DNA from: VRUE01 sp045805805
GTDB lineage: Bacteria; Actinomycetota; Thermoleophilia; Solirubrobacterales; 70-9
Assembly: GCA_045805805.1 (NCBI GenBank)
Contig: JBJMKO010000044.1
Location: 32,782 to 96,781, forward strand
DNA length: 64,000 nucleotides
Direction of reading: 5' to 3'
How positions within the stretch are numbered: position 1 is the first letter of the stretch; each line of letters begins with the position of its first letter. The notes beneath the pieces were generated by a model, which was not told where the DNA came from, searched no databases, and saw only the letters and a list, made by a program, of their open reading frames with translations. This document shows, one piece after another, positions 43,736 through 52,495 of this stretch. The translations under genes were made by a program, and so were the position numbers.

Positions 43736-44449
43736 ATGGAGGGCGCTCTGAAAGCCATCGCCTCGGCTAATTGGCCGATAGACGGACTTGCTGTTTTCTT
43801 TAGTCTGGCCGCAATTGCTGTTGCTGTAGCTCAGCAGACACTACCGTGAGGGCCCAATGCGATCTATGGAATCGCAAACTCGGCAGTTCGTCGAGGAAAG
43901 CTAGTTATCAATCCACGTTATGTACTTTTGATCTACATGATTGCGAGTGCGGCTGCCGGAGTTCTAGCCGGCGCCGCAGTCGGCGCTTTGGGTGGGATAG
44001 TGTCTGATTCCACCCGAGCCGTATCGGGAACAATTATAGGGTTCGCTGCGATGTGCACTGGGATTGTTGGCCTCGTAAGCTTAAGCCCGAATCCTCTTCA
44101 GTGTAATCGTGAGACTCCGCGAAAATGGGTACGGAAAGGTCCAGTTGCTTGGCCGCTTCTTAATGGTGTTGCGTTGGGATTTGGGGCGACCACAAGGATC
44201 GGCTTCTGGCTCTGGTACGTCGTACCAGCGGGAAGCTTTCTAGTGGCTGATCCCCGAATAGGCGCAGCGATTTGGGGAACTTATGGTCTTACGCGTGCTT
44301 CAAGTGCAGGCGTAATTTGGCGTATGCAAGCGGTTCGCACTGATTGGACCTATCTACATCTGCTGCGGTACCGTGCTGCTGCCAATCAGGTTACGACGGT
44401 AATGCTATGTATTGTTGGTTTTACCACTTTTGCCCTAATGGGACTATAG
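43736..44449 (+). CDS. Candidate selenoprotein: polytopic membrane protein with in-frame UGA at codon 38
   Basis: Begins ATG 43736, 4 nt after the preceding stop. Codons 1-37 encode one membrane helix (PIDGLAVFFSLAAIAVAVA); codon 38 is TGA (43847-43849) in context TLP-U-GPNAIYG; the same frame then stays open for 199 codons with five more helices. No plausible start with ribosome site serves the second half (the first start-like codon, TTG 43928, lacks one). Six helices and a Sec/Cys-Gly-Pro entry recall DsbD/CcdA-like thiol carriers (inference). If UGA is a true stop, this is a 37-residue peptide plus a 5-helix protein from about 43928. Confidence 0.55.
43858..43876 (+). promoter_or_regulatory. 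Possible bacterial SECIS hairpin after the in-frame UGA
   Basis: TGCGAT, loop CTATGGA, ATCGCA: a perfect 6-bp stem starting 8 nt after the UGA with its apical loop 15-21 nt after it. Bacterial SECIS loops lie roughly this far downstream. The loop does not start with G as in many known cases, so the match is partial. Confidence 0.45.
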
Positions 44450-44450
44450 G

Positions 44451-45461
44451 ATGGTCTCGTCACGTCTATTGAAGATACTGCTAGTGGTCGTTCTTAGCGG
44501 CCTGGTGGTATGTGGATGCGGGAGCGGGAATGCTGTCTACACATCTTCAACGCCGACCGTTGTGTTCGCGACCGTCGATGGGCACAGTATTAGTCAAGAC
44601 CTCATTGAAAGATGGACGCTCTTTGAGAACTTGGTTCGCGACAGGCTTGGATTGCCAGAAATTCCCTACGAGAAGTTGGAACCGAGGGTTGCGAAGTCAT
44701 TGATCGAAGCGAAGTGGCTGCAAATCGAGGCTGAAAGAGCGGATATCGGACTAAGTCCGAGTAAACGTCGCATGGCAGTTGCGACCTTTGAGGAACAACT
44801 GAGCTTGAGCCATGAGCAGGTTCAGGAATTGCGCAAGGAGACCGGACTTGACAGAAAGTCCTTCGAAGTGCGCGCAATAATGGCAACCTGGGCTGACGTG
44901 CTTGCGACGCAAACAACCAAAGTACAGGACAAGCCGTCACATACTGAGCTACTACGTTACTACCGTCGCTACGTTCAAGATTTGGGTACGCCGGAACGTC
45001 GGACGTTTAGATTCCTTATAAGTTCAAATAGAAATGAGGCGATCCAGGGAAGGACTGCTCGTCAACGTGGCCGAAGTTGGAAAAGAGTTGTGGACCGATA
45101 CTCCATGGGAGAGAATCTCAAGCCTTTTCAATGGCGGCTCGTGAATGTGACGCGAGTCGCTGTTAGGAGAAGTCTTCTAGGTAGAAAAGGCGCAAGGCTC
45201 GCCTTTTCCGCTCCAAGGCACAGAGTTGTTGGACCATTTCCGCTCCAGGGAAACTGGTTGGTGTTCGAAGTCGTTCACATAGCCCCAAACTTCCGGCCTT
45301 CCTACCCCGAAGCGCGGTTGGCTATCTACAATCGAATTGTTGATCGGCGACAGGAAGTCGCCCGTCGATCTCTTTGGCAGGCTCTGCGAGCAAAGTTCCT
45401 CAAGCAAACTAGATGCGCAGCCACGTTGGGCCTTGCGTGGTGCCGGCGACTAAAGATGTAA
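44451..45461 (+). CDS. Lipoprotein SurA/PpiC-like foldase of the mau-like cassette
   Basis: 336 residues, 1 nt after the previous stop. Lipoprotein signal LLVVVLSGLVVCGCGSG. SurA-like helical region (about 35-160: VDGHSISQDLIERWTLF, LIEAKWLQIEAERADIGL) and a degenerate PpiC domain (RTFRFLISSNRNEAIQGR; FSAPRHRVVGPFPLQGNWLVFEV). Probably helps fold the Cys-rich exported protein outside the membrane. Confidence 0.72.
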   Translation: MVSSRLLKILLVVVLSGLVVCGCGSGNAVYTSSTPTVVFATVDGHSISQDLIERWTLFENLVRDRLGLPEIPYEKLEPRVAKSLIEAKWLQIEAERADIGLSPSKRRMAVATFEEQLSLSHEQVQELRKETGLDRKSFEVRAIMATWADVLATQTTKVQDKPSHTELLRYYRRYVQDLGTPERRTFRFLISSNRNEAIQGRTARQRGRSWKRVVDRYSMGENLKPFQWRLVNVTRVAVRRSLLGRKGARLAFSAPRHRVVGPFPLQGNWLVFEVVHIAPNFRPSYPEARLAIYNRIVDRRQEVARRSLWQALRAKFLKQTRCAATLGLAWCRRLKM

Positions 45462-45563
45462 GCAGGAAGCAGTGTTTCGCCTTCTTCTGTTGAAACGCGC
45501 CGTCCGTCAACGGAGAGGCGTTGAGAGGAGCAGATAGCGGCTTTCAGGTCATTATCGAAATGC

Positions 45564-45771
45564 TCATTCGCGACAGTAGGCGAAGACGATGAAATCCTTG
45601 CGTGCGATACCTCCGAGGTCGGAGTTAATCGTCACCTTCCACTCGCGCAGTTTCGGCACCGGACCGGACTCGACCATAGAGACATTCTGCCCCGGCAGCA
45701 CGCCTCCGCTGCCGCTCCGCAAGCGCAAGCCGCCCGAAATCAGCCGTTCGCCTCGTTTGCAACGTGCATGC
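45564..45771 (-). pseudogene. C-terminal fragment of a secreted protein
   Basis: Minus-strand reading CKRGERLISGGLRL, then WKVTINSDLGG and IVFAYCRE* resembles the C-terminal repeat of exported actinobacterial proteins (Cys...ISGG...W.V...N...Y..C). No start or N-terminal part is present. Likely a remnant. Confidence 0.4.
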
Positions 45772-46069
45772 CCAAAGGCTTCGTTGAAGAGGCCGTCGTG
45801 GGCGGTGGTGTCGCGGTCGACGATCTTGCCCGAGCGGAGCCGGTATTTGGGATCGTGGCCCGCCCGGGACTGAGTGGCGTGCTCGACGCGATCCCCGATA
45901 TGCGCGATGCGCTCAATGAGGCCGACGAGAGTGAGCTGATCGAGCTGTTCGACGCCTTCGACGTCTCCGCCACCTACACGAAGTCCACCCGCCGTCTGGA
46001 GCTTGCCGCCAGCGTGACGCCGGAACTGGTCGCAAGCCACGGGCGGTCGCAGGAAGATGTCCAAAACCC

Positions 46070-46080
46070 GCCCCCGCTAT
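46070..46080 (+). repeat. 11-bp scar of the tRNA-fMet 3' end
   Basis: GCCCCCGCTAT matches the last bases of tRNA-fMet (27904-27914). Followed at once by a GAAAGCC...GGCTTTC hairpin, exactly as at the 53287-53330 att copy, which argues against chance. Confidence 0.5.
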
Positions 46081-46085
46081 TTCAG

Positions 46086-46118
46086 GAAAGCCGCTTACCA
46101 AGCGGCTTTCCCCGTTTT
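46086..46118 (+). terminator. Intrinsic terminator after the att scar
   Basis: GAAAGCCGCTT / AAGCGGCTTTC (11-bp perfect stem, 3-nt loop) followed by CCCCGTTTTTTT. Confidence 0.85.
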
Positions 46119-46270
46119 TTTGGGACTTGTCGAAAACGCCCAAAAAGGCTCTGGGGCAAGCCCTGGGGCAAGGTGAGCTCAAAGTGAGGTCGCGCCAGCC
46201 CCTTGCGCGCCGTCTGCGGTCCACCTACGTTCGCCCGCGAAAGCGCAACAAAACGCACCCCCTGCCCAGA

Positions 46271-46885
46271 TCAGATGCCCCAGCTTTCACGCTCGCGCTG
46301 TTTCCATTCCCAGTTGTGTTGGTGGATGACGCCCTCGTCATCGGTGGTGATGTAGACGGCCTCATCATTGAGGATGTCGGCGACGATCGACCTGAAGCCG
46401 GAGATCGTCATCTCGTAGACGACCTTGTCCTTGTTGTGGTCTGAGTTGAAGAAGAAGCGAGCGTCCTCGTAGCTGCCGCCCTCTCCTTCGAAGACGGCAA
46501 AGACGAAACTGTGGATGAGGAAGTTGGCGAGGAGCTTGAGGTGGAGGCTTTCGCGGCGTGGCCGCTTGAGGTCGTAGTGGCGAACGAAGTGGTGGTGGTT
46601 TTTCATGTCCACCGTGCCTTCGAAGAACCAGCGTTTGCCCGGAGGTTGGGTGCACGGATAGCTGAGCACGGGGCGATCGGCAAAGAGCATCTCGTCGGTG
46701 AGTGCCTGCTGGACGATCAGCTTGCGAAAAGCCAGGGCACAGTGGGTTACGTAGCGCTCGACCGACTTGCAGAGACTGGAGATCCCCTCACCCCAGGACT
46801 CGCTCTCGGCGAAGTCGCGCTCGGCGTGGCGGAGCGCGAACTTCCAGTCCAGGGCGGGGTAGCGATTGGCGGCGATCTCGTCCAT
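46271..46885 (-). CDS. Unrecognised island protein
   Basis: 204 residues from ATG 46885 (TTG 46903 possible). Aromatic- and His-rich: FALRHAERDFAESES, MKNHHHFVRHYDLKR, FLIHSFVFAVFEGEGG. No family recognised; no signal or membrane segment. Coding direction is supported by protein-like composition. Confidence 0.5.
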   Translation of the reverse strand: MDEIAANRYPALDWKFALRHAERDFAESESWGEGISSLCKSVERYVTHCALAFRKLIVQQALTDEMLFADRPVLSYPCTQPPGKRWFFEGTVDMKNHHHFVRHYDLKRPRRESLHLKLLANFLIHSFVFAVFEGEGGSYEDARFFFNSDHNKDKVVYEMTISGFRSIVADILNDEAVYITTDDEGVIHQHNWEWKQRERESWGI

Positions 46886-47580
46886 GAATTGTGAGTGAAT
46901 CAACTAGAACGGAATCCATGGAGGGTCGCGCGTTGAGCGGGCGACCCTCGGCGTATACGGCGATCGCGTGCGCGCCTTCCTCCCCGCTTCTTTGTCGCCT
47001 CTCCGTTGGTCGGTGCGAACCTCGTCGCCTCGGCCGGTGCCGCCGGATCGGGAGCTGGGGGGGTCGAATGCCCGAGTAGCGCCGTGCTGCTCTTCCCGGC
47101 CAACCTTCGCGGAGCGATTCCAGCGACGAAGACCTACTCCTTCGGACGCAAAGGAAGGGTCTCGCGTGGGGACGGATCTATTTACGCCGTGCCGGCAAGA
47201 AAGGCGTGCGGCGGGGCGGTTCTGAAGGATTCGTGAAGGCGAAGAGTGCCGCCTGGAAGGTCTGGATCTCCTACTGAGGTGCCGCTTAGCTCCGCTCAGG
47301 AGGCCGCGCTGTCAGCAGCCTCTGAGGTTCCACCAGACGCCTCGGGAGGCCGGGCGTCGCTCGTCGGCACGACGACCTCGCATACCATCGTCGGCGAACA
47401 GAAGGAAAAGCTCGACCTGCCCCACTCACCTTGGCGTGGCGGACTGCTGTAAAGGCACTCGGCATCGCCTTCGATTTCGAGCAGCGCTTCGACGTCGGCT
47501 CCCGGCGCCTTGGCATCCCGTCTGGCGCCAGCTCCATGGACGAGAGCGACGTGGACCGACCGCTCTGAAAACATCGCGCG
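46886..47580. other. Long stretch without a recognisable gene
   Basis: Frames on both strands are short or of shadow-like composition. A short stretch near 47150-47275 reads GRIYLRRAGKKGVRRGG on the plus strand, but I cannot tie it to a family. Probably decayed island DNA. Confidence 0.4.
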
Positions 47581-48285
47581 GTGCTCGTCCAGGTGTTCCA
47601 CGGATCCCAGGTCGGCTTCTTCGAACTCGCCGCGTCTCTTCTCCCCGTCTTCCTTCTTGCCGGGATCGTCACCGAGCGCGTCAGTCCCAGCAGGTCCGAG
47701 TCCTACTCGAGGATCCTCAGCCATGTCGGCCTCATACCCGCCTTCGCCCTGCTGGCGCTGGTCGCAGAGTTCCTGTCGATCAACTCGGTGGCGACCGGCA
47801 ATTCGGTAGCGATCTTCCGTTGGTTCGTCTGCGTCGCACTCGTGGCGAGCATGGTCCTCGTGGTCTTTCTTCTATGGATCCCGTGGTGGCAGTCTCTGTA
47901 CGACAAAGATCCGATCTCGGCAAAGAAGTACAAGCGCCTCTTCAACTGGTCGGTGATCCCTCTCGCGATCATCGGCGTCCTGCTCCTGGGGCAGGGCGTC
48001 GAGAATGGAGTGGCGGTCGAAGGAGCAAATACCTACGAGCACCGCTACGAGCGAAATGACTCGGCCCAGGCGGCCCTTCGTCGTCACGCCCAGGACCTCA
48101 CGGTTGAGGCCCTGGGCGTGCGGGCGCAGATCGGGATGGCACGCGCGGAAGGGAGGTCGCCCGCGGCCATCTCCGGCCTGGTCAAGGAGAGGCGCGAACT
48201 CAAACGCCTTCTCGGAGAAGCCTCCGGCGAACAGGTGGAACTCTCCCAGGAAGCCAGACGCCTAAAGAGAGAACTCGATGGCTGA
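47581..48285 (+). CDS. Membrane protein with C-terminal coiled coil
   Basis: 234 residues from GTG 47581. Four membrane helices (LLPVFLLAGIVTERV; GLIPAFALLALVAEFL; FVCVALVASMVLVVFLLWI; WSVIPLAIIGVLLLGQG) then a helical tail (LVKERRELKRLLGEASGE). Function unknown. Confidence 0.55.
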   Translation: MLVQVFHGSQVGFFELAASLLPVFLLAGIVTERVSPSRSESYSRILSHVGLIPAFALLALVAEFLSINSVATGNSVAIFRWFVCVALVASMVLVVFLLWIPWWQSLYDKDPISAKKYKRLFNWSVIPLAIIGVLLLGQGVENGVAVEGANTYEHRYERNDSAQAALRRHAQDLTVEALGVRAQIGMARAEGRSPAAISGLVKERRELKRLLGEASGEQVELSQEARRLKRELDG

Positions 48286-48360
48286 CCCTCGACACGATGG
48301 CCGAGGCCAACCCCGACCTGCCCACGGCCATCGGGCTCACCAACGATAGCCTCGCCCGGG

Positions 48361-49107
48361 ATGGAGCTCCGTAGGCGGAAACTCGAGCACCTAGGGACTC
48401 CGCACGCCGAGTCGCGGTTCGGACATCCCTATCTCGCACGAACGATCGCCGACGAGGCCATATGCCGTCCCCATCTCGTCTGGGAAGCCCTGTGGGGATT
48501 GGTCGGCGAGGGCCTCGTCTATCTGGACCCGGCCGGCCAGGGACCCGACAACTGGCAGTGGCGGCTCAGCGCGACCGGCATCCAGGCGATCAGCGGCGGC
48601 GCCTGGGAGCCGCACGACCAGGAGGGTTATCTACGGCGGCTCCGCAGCCACTCGCCGCCGGTCGATGCCGTCGCCGTCGCCTATGTCGCAGAAGCGCTGA
48701 GCGCCTTCAATGCCCGTTGTTACCTGGCGACCTCGGTGATGTTGGGTGTGGCCTCCGAGCGGGTCCTCGACGGCTTGGCCCGGGCCCTCGTGGACGCCAA
48801 GGGCGACTCGGCGAAAAAGCTTCGCGCGGCGCTCGAGAACCCTCGGACCTCACAGCTCACCCGATTCACCGAGCTGCGAAAACAGCTGGAGCCGATGCGG
48901 CCGAACCTGCCCGAGGGACTCGGCGACACCCTCACCTTGGACGCGGTCGCCGACCTGCTTAGGCTCACCCGCAACGAGGCAGGCCATCCGACCGGTGCGA
49001 CGGTCGACGAGGACACCGCCTACACCCACCTGCAGATGGCCGCCCGCTACATCCAGAAGATGACCTCGCTCGAGGCCTTTTTCCGCACCCAAACCGAATC
49101 GCCGTAG
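48361..49107 (+). CDS. HEPN-like (DUF4145-type) protein
   Basis: 248 residues. N-terminal winged-helix-like part (LVWEALWGLVGEGLVYLDP), then a helical domain: YLATSVMLGVASERVLDGL and LLRLTRNEAGHPTG, where RNEAGH gives the R-x4-H HEPN motif. Similar proteins are frequent in defence or toxin contexts; role unknown. Confidence 0.55.
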   Translation: MELRRRKLEHLGTPHAESRFGHPYLARTIADEAICRPHLVWEALWGLVGEGLVYLDPAGQGPDNWQWRLSATGIQAISGGAWEPHDQEGYLRRLRSHSPPVDAVAVAYVAEALSAFNARCYLATSVMLGVASERVLDGLARALVDAKGDSAKKLRAALENPRTSQLTRFTELRKQLEPMRPNLPEGLGDTLTLDAVADLLRLTRNEAGHPTGATVDEDTAYTHLQMAARYIQKMTSLEAFFRTQTESP

Positions 49108-49231
49108 TCGCCGAACTGGCGCGCGTTCGTCGAGGGCACCGCACATATCCGGTTCCGACCTGGGAGAAATTGCACCGGACCGAGCGGCTCGGGTTGCAGA
49201 CAGGTACCTGCGCGTCGGCTAGCCTCTCTTC

Positions 49232-49624
49232 ATGGCCGAAGATGCCTCCCGCGAGATCGAGTGGAGCGCCGCCCGGGTCAACGACGAGGGTTCGCTCTCT
49301 GTTCCCCTCCGGGGCGAGTGGGACGACGACTGGAACGCGAGCTTCAGCGAAGCCCTCGGCCATCGGATGCGCGAGACTCGCGGTGGGGTCTGGGGTGAGG
49401 TCAGCCTGATCCGCGACGCCGTCATCGTCAAGGGAGTCGAGTCGGATTCTGTCGATGCCCTCAGGGCCTTCCTCGAATCGATCGTCGCCAATGCAAATGC
49501 AGATGTCGGCCGCCGCAAGCAGGCGAAAGCCGAGGCCGAGGCCGCCGAGCGCGCCGAGGCCGCCGAGCATGCCGCCTCCCAGGAGGCGCTCACCGAGAAG
49601 TTCCGCAGCTTCGGGGATGAGTAG
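49232..49624 (+). CDS. Small acidic protein with C-terminal coiled coil
   Basis: 130 residues: compact N-terminal part (EIEWSAARVNDEGSLSVPL; WDDDWNASFSEAL) and an Ala/Glu-rich helix (KAEAEAAERAEAAEHAAS). No family recognised. Confidence 0.5.
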   Translation: MAEDASREIEWSAARVNDEGSLSVPLRGEWDDDWNASFSEALGHRMRETRGGVWGEVSLIRDAVIVKGVESDSVDALRAFLESIVANANADVGRRKQAKAEAEAAERAEAAEHAASQEALTEKFRSFGDE

Positions 49625-49741
49625 GAACTCCCGCGCCGCTGGCGGCGGGTCGGCTCTTCATCTGCATCGGCCTCCGAGCTCGTCGGAGCCCGTCCGACCC
49701 GGACGCGGACCGCGTCGACGCCTACTACGCTGGCGCCCATC

Positions 49742-50425
49742 GTGCCCTTCGAAGCACACACCCGCGAGCTGGTCGACCGATACGCGCGCGGGGATCTCGC
49801 CGGAGACCTCCCCGATCACGTCGGATTCTTCTCCTTCCTGGCCGATGATCAGGGCCTGATGCAACGGGTCGGGGAGGAGTACTTCAGCGCCCGTTACATC
49901 TACAAGTTGCTCGAGGGCCTGCAGCTTGCCGACGAATGGGCACTGCGGGCGCAGGTCCAGCTCCAGGTTCAGCAGTACGCCTCGATCTACGAGGCCTGCA
50001 TCCACCACCTGCTGTTCACGACCTGTGCGGCGCGCCCTGAGGTCCAGCGTCTCCTTCGCGTCAACACGCTGAAGAGATGGTCGGTCCCCGAGAGTCTTCA
50101 GGCGCAGCTGGTCGATGCCGCCTCTGACGCTCCCGGTCCCGCCGTCGGCGCCTTCGAGACGTTCGTCGCCATCGCGCCCGAGAAGGTCCGCTTCGAGCAC
50201 AAGGCTGATGTGGCGGCGGATCTCGGCATCATCGACGCCGGGTTGGGGGCGGAGCTGAAAGAGTTCTACGCGGCGCGCAACATGATCCATATCCACGCCG
50301 AGTTGAAGAAGGGGGCCGACTGGGACTGGGAGATCGAGCTCGCAAAGCGCGCCTATCTGCGCCTGGAGAAGTTCCGCGATCAGGTCGTCTCCTGGCAAGG
50401 TGTTCGCCGGCCGCCGGCCTCCTGA
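49742..50425 (+). CDS. HEPN-like protein of unknown function
   Basis: 227 residues from GTG 49742, all-helical. YASIYEACIHHLLFT and LKEFYAARNMIHIHAELKK; RNMIHIH gives R-x3-H and R-x5-H, fitting a HEPN-type motif. Third HEPN-like gene on the island. Confidence 0.5.
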   Translation: MPFEAHTRELVDRYARGDLAGDLPDHVGFFSFLADDQGLMQRVGEEYFSARYIYKLLEGLQLADEWALRAQVQLQVQQYASIYEACIHHLLFTTCAARPEVQRLLRVNTLKRWSVPESLQAQLVDAASDAPGPAVGAFETFVAIAPEKVRFEHKADVAADLGIIDAGLGAELKEFYAARNMIHIHAELKKGADWDWEIELAKRAYLRLEKFRDQVVSWQGVRRPPAS

Positions 50426-50534
50426 GCGCGACCGGCTCCGGAGCGACCAACCCCGTCCGCGATCTCGGTTCCGAGTCGGCGCGTGTACAGCGAACGACGC
50501 GCGTCTCTTTGGGCTCTCGAGCGCCCAACTCGTA

Positions 50535-51401
50535 ATGGGCAAAATGGGCGGTCCAGTGATCGACTTGGCTACTCACAGCGCCCATCTCGGTGAGGACCGG
50601 ATCGTGTACGCCTTTTTGAACGTGGAGGATCCGTTCGTCGCATGGCAGGTGTACCGGGGTGCGCTTGCTTCTCCCGGCATCGCGCACAAGAGTGCATTGA
50701 GTCTCTGGCTGGCCGAACACCTCCGGTCGCTCAGCCAGGGGAACCAGCGTCAACGCCGGTTCCAGACGGAGATCGCGATCGAGCAGGCCCGTGATCGCCA
50801 GTACCCACGGGTGGTTTCGCGGCTGCGCGGGTTCTACGCCTTTGCGGAGGAGTTGTCGGCCATTCGTGCCGCTGAAACCTGGCCGGGGCGTCACTTCGAT
50901 CCTCGGTTCCTGGCGGAAATCCACGTTCTGGAGGGAGCGAGGGTCAGTCGCCATGACTCCAACTGGATCACCCAAGAACTAGATCCGACCGGCGGGGTGT
51001 GGATCGATGCCTACCTCAGCGGACGACAAGCCGACAAGCACCCGATCTGGGAGCTGCTGATGGAGGCAAGGGCAATTGTGTACGGAATCGACCTTCGAAA
51101 ACGTGCCTATGAGACGGTGCGCCGGACCTGGCCGGACTCACTTGCCCTGCTGGAGATTGCACGCCTTGGTGGGGAATTGGGCTCGGATCTCGGCCTGATC
51201 ACGCCGATGACGCTCGGCAACCAGAAGGTCGGCCTTGAAGTCGCCTACTGCCTCAACATGCTCGACGCAAAAAATGACGTCTTCCTAGAGCGTCTTCGTC
51301 GGCATCGCGAGAAGGGAGGAGCGATGAACTGGGATGACCTAGCTGTCGGTGGAGACACCTTCACGGTTCCGGATCTGCGCGGTCGGTTTTTCCGGTTGTA
51401 G
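50535..51401 (+). CDS. Unrecognised island protein
   Basis: 288 residues from ATG 50535 (frame open further upstream, but less protein-like). Helical, with WLAEHLRSLSQGNQRQRRF, YPRVVSRLRGFYAFAEE and VGLEVAYCLNMLDAKNDVFL. No family recognised. Confidence 0.5.
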   Translation: MGKMGGPVIDLATHSAHLGEDRIVYAFLNVEDPFVAWQVYRGALASPGIAHKSALSLWLAEHLRSLSQGNQRQRRFQTEIAIEQARDRQYPRVVSRLRGFYAFAEELSAIRAAETWPGRHFDPRFLAEIHVLEGARVSRHDSNWITQELDPTGGVWIDAYLSGRQADKHPIWELLMEARAIVYGIDLRKRAYETVRRTWPDSLALLEIARLGGELGSDLGLITPMTLGNQKVGLEVAYCLNMLDAKNDVFLERLRRHREKGGAMNWDDLAVGGDTFTVPDLRGRFFRL

Positions 51402-51441
51402 CGCGCGTTGAGGAGATCCTCGAAAATGGCAAAAGGCATTG

Positions 51442-51519
51442 GGGGCAAGAAATGGGGCAAGGTGCCCCACAGATTCCAGCCGATCGCCACGTAGCTCGAT
51501 CTCGCGGAAACCGCTTGAA
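51442..51519 (+). repeat. 78-bp direct repeat R1
   Basis: Matches 53171-53248 at 75 of 78 positions. Starts GGGGCAAGAAATGGGGCAAG and contains GGTGCCCCA (a short inverted copy) before CACAGATTCCAGCCGAT; ends CCGCTTGAA. Followed at 51553-51564 by 12 nt of the tRNA-fMet anticodon arm. Possibly arm-type integrase sites of an older element end. Confidence 0.8.
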
Positions 51520-51967
51520 CCGTGCCCCACCTAGCCCAGCAGGACCACTGGTTCGGGCTCATAAGCGGACTGTCCTTGTAGGAACCCGACGGGTCATACA
51601 GCCTCCCCGCCCCTGGCATGAACCTGGCTTCCCGTGGGAGTGGCGGAGGCGACTGACCGACCCCAGTCTCTGCGGAGACGGGAGGAACGAGGTGTCGGGC
51701 CTTCCTCGGCTTGGAGCGAGTGTCTCGCTCGTCGATTACCAGAGTACCTCTGATCACGAGTGTCGGCGGAGCATCGGTTTTGGCAAATACAGTCCCGCGA
51801 CCACCTCCGGATGCAGGGACGTGGGGCGCAGCGGCCCCCGCCCCTTCGCTCCTGGAAGCCCCACGCGAGCGCGCCCAGCCCCTTGAGCAGCGGCCACAGA
51901 CAGGCATCGGCGGCCCTGGCGGCTAGGGTCTCTCCTACCAGTCATGTTGTGAACGCAAGGGGGTCTC
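51520..51967. other. Non-coding stretch around an old element junction
   Basis: No supported gene. Holds a 12-nt tRNA-fMet-like piece (51553-51564) and otherwise composition-neutral DNA leading to the lipoprotein gene. Confidence 0.4.
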
Positions 51968-52414
51968 ATGCGCAGCGCTCCGGCAGTCGTTCTCGCCCTA
52001 CTCGCCGCCGTGGTGGTCGGGTGTGGCAGCAGCTCCGAAGACAGCGGCAGCTCCGGCGGCTCGAACGGCGGCGGAGGGGCCAGCGTCAAGAAGGCCGAAC
52101 AGGAAATCGAAAAGCGCGAGCTGGCTGCCCTGCCCGACGATCCCAACTTCCTGGGCGAACCCGCCGTGGCGGTCTCGTGCAGCGGCTCAAGCTGTACGGC
52201 GATCCTCTCGGCCGACCTCGCCGAAAACATCCCGCTGGGTGAAGATCACTGGACGGTGAAGGGCGGCAAGGCCACCTTGAAGAGCGGCTCCAACATCGTC
52301 GGCTTCATGGCCGCCGACGCCCGCTACGAATGCATGAGCCACATGGCCGACACCGGCGACCTCTCAGCGCTCGAATCCTGCGCGGAAGTGGTCGCTCACA
52401 AGCAGCTCCCGTAG
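51968..52414 (+). CDS. Small secreted lipoprotein
   Basis: 148 residues. Lipoprotein signal VVLALLAAVVVGCGSSS with Ser/Gly linker, then a Cys-containing domain (AVAVSCSGSSCTAIL, ARYECMSHMADTGDL, LESCAEVV). Four Cys could form two disulfides. Unknown role. Uses GAA/AAA codons like other exported proteins of the window. Confidence 0.7.
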   Translation: MRSAPAVVLALLAAVVVGCGSSSEDSGSSGGSNGGGGASVKKAEQEIEKRELAALPDDPNFLGEPAVAVSCSGSSCTAILSADLAENIPLGEDHWTVKGGKATLKSGSNIVGFMAADARYECMSHMADTGDLSALESCAEVVAHKQLP

Positions 52415-52495
52415 TAGAACGGGGGTAGATCACGCTCTCCGTGAAACAGGCCTAGCTCAGTCCTCGAGCCAAGATCCGCACCGAGCGACCCTCGG

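Larger units (their letters stand above)
45768..46187 (+). pseudogene. Remnant of a large serine recombinase C-terminus
   Basis: The open frame includes LIELFDAFDVSATYTKSTRR and LELAASVTPELV, the pattern at the C-terminal end of actinobacterial large serine recombinases. Catalytic and zinc-ribbon domains are missing. It ends beside an 11-bp att scar (46070-46080), as expected for an integrase next to its attachment site. Confidence 0.5.

Noticed and set aside
43394..43849. 151-codon frame overlapping the MauA-like gene
   Set aside because: Only its last 37 codons (from 43736) lie outside the MauA-like gene; the earlier part is an out-of-frame overlap.
51553..51564. 12-nt tRNA-fMet-like piece as a proven att site
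   Set aside because: Too short to stand alone; mentioned only as possible support for the R1 junction.
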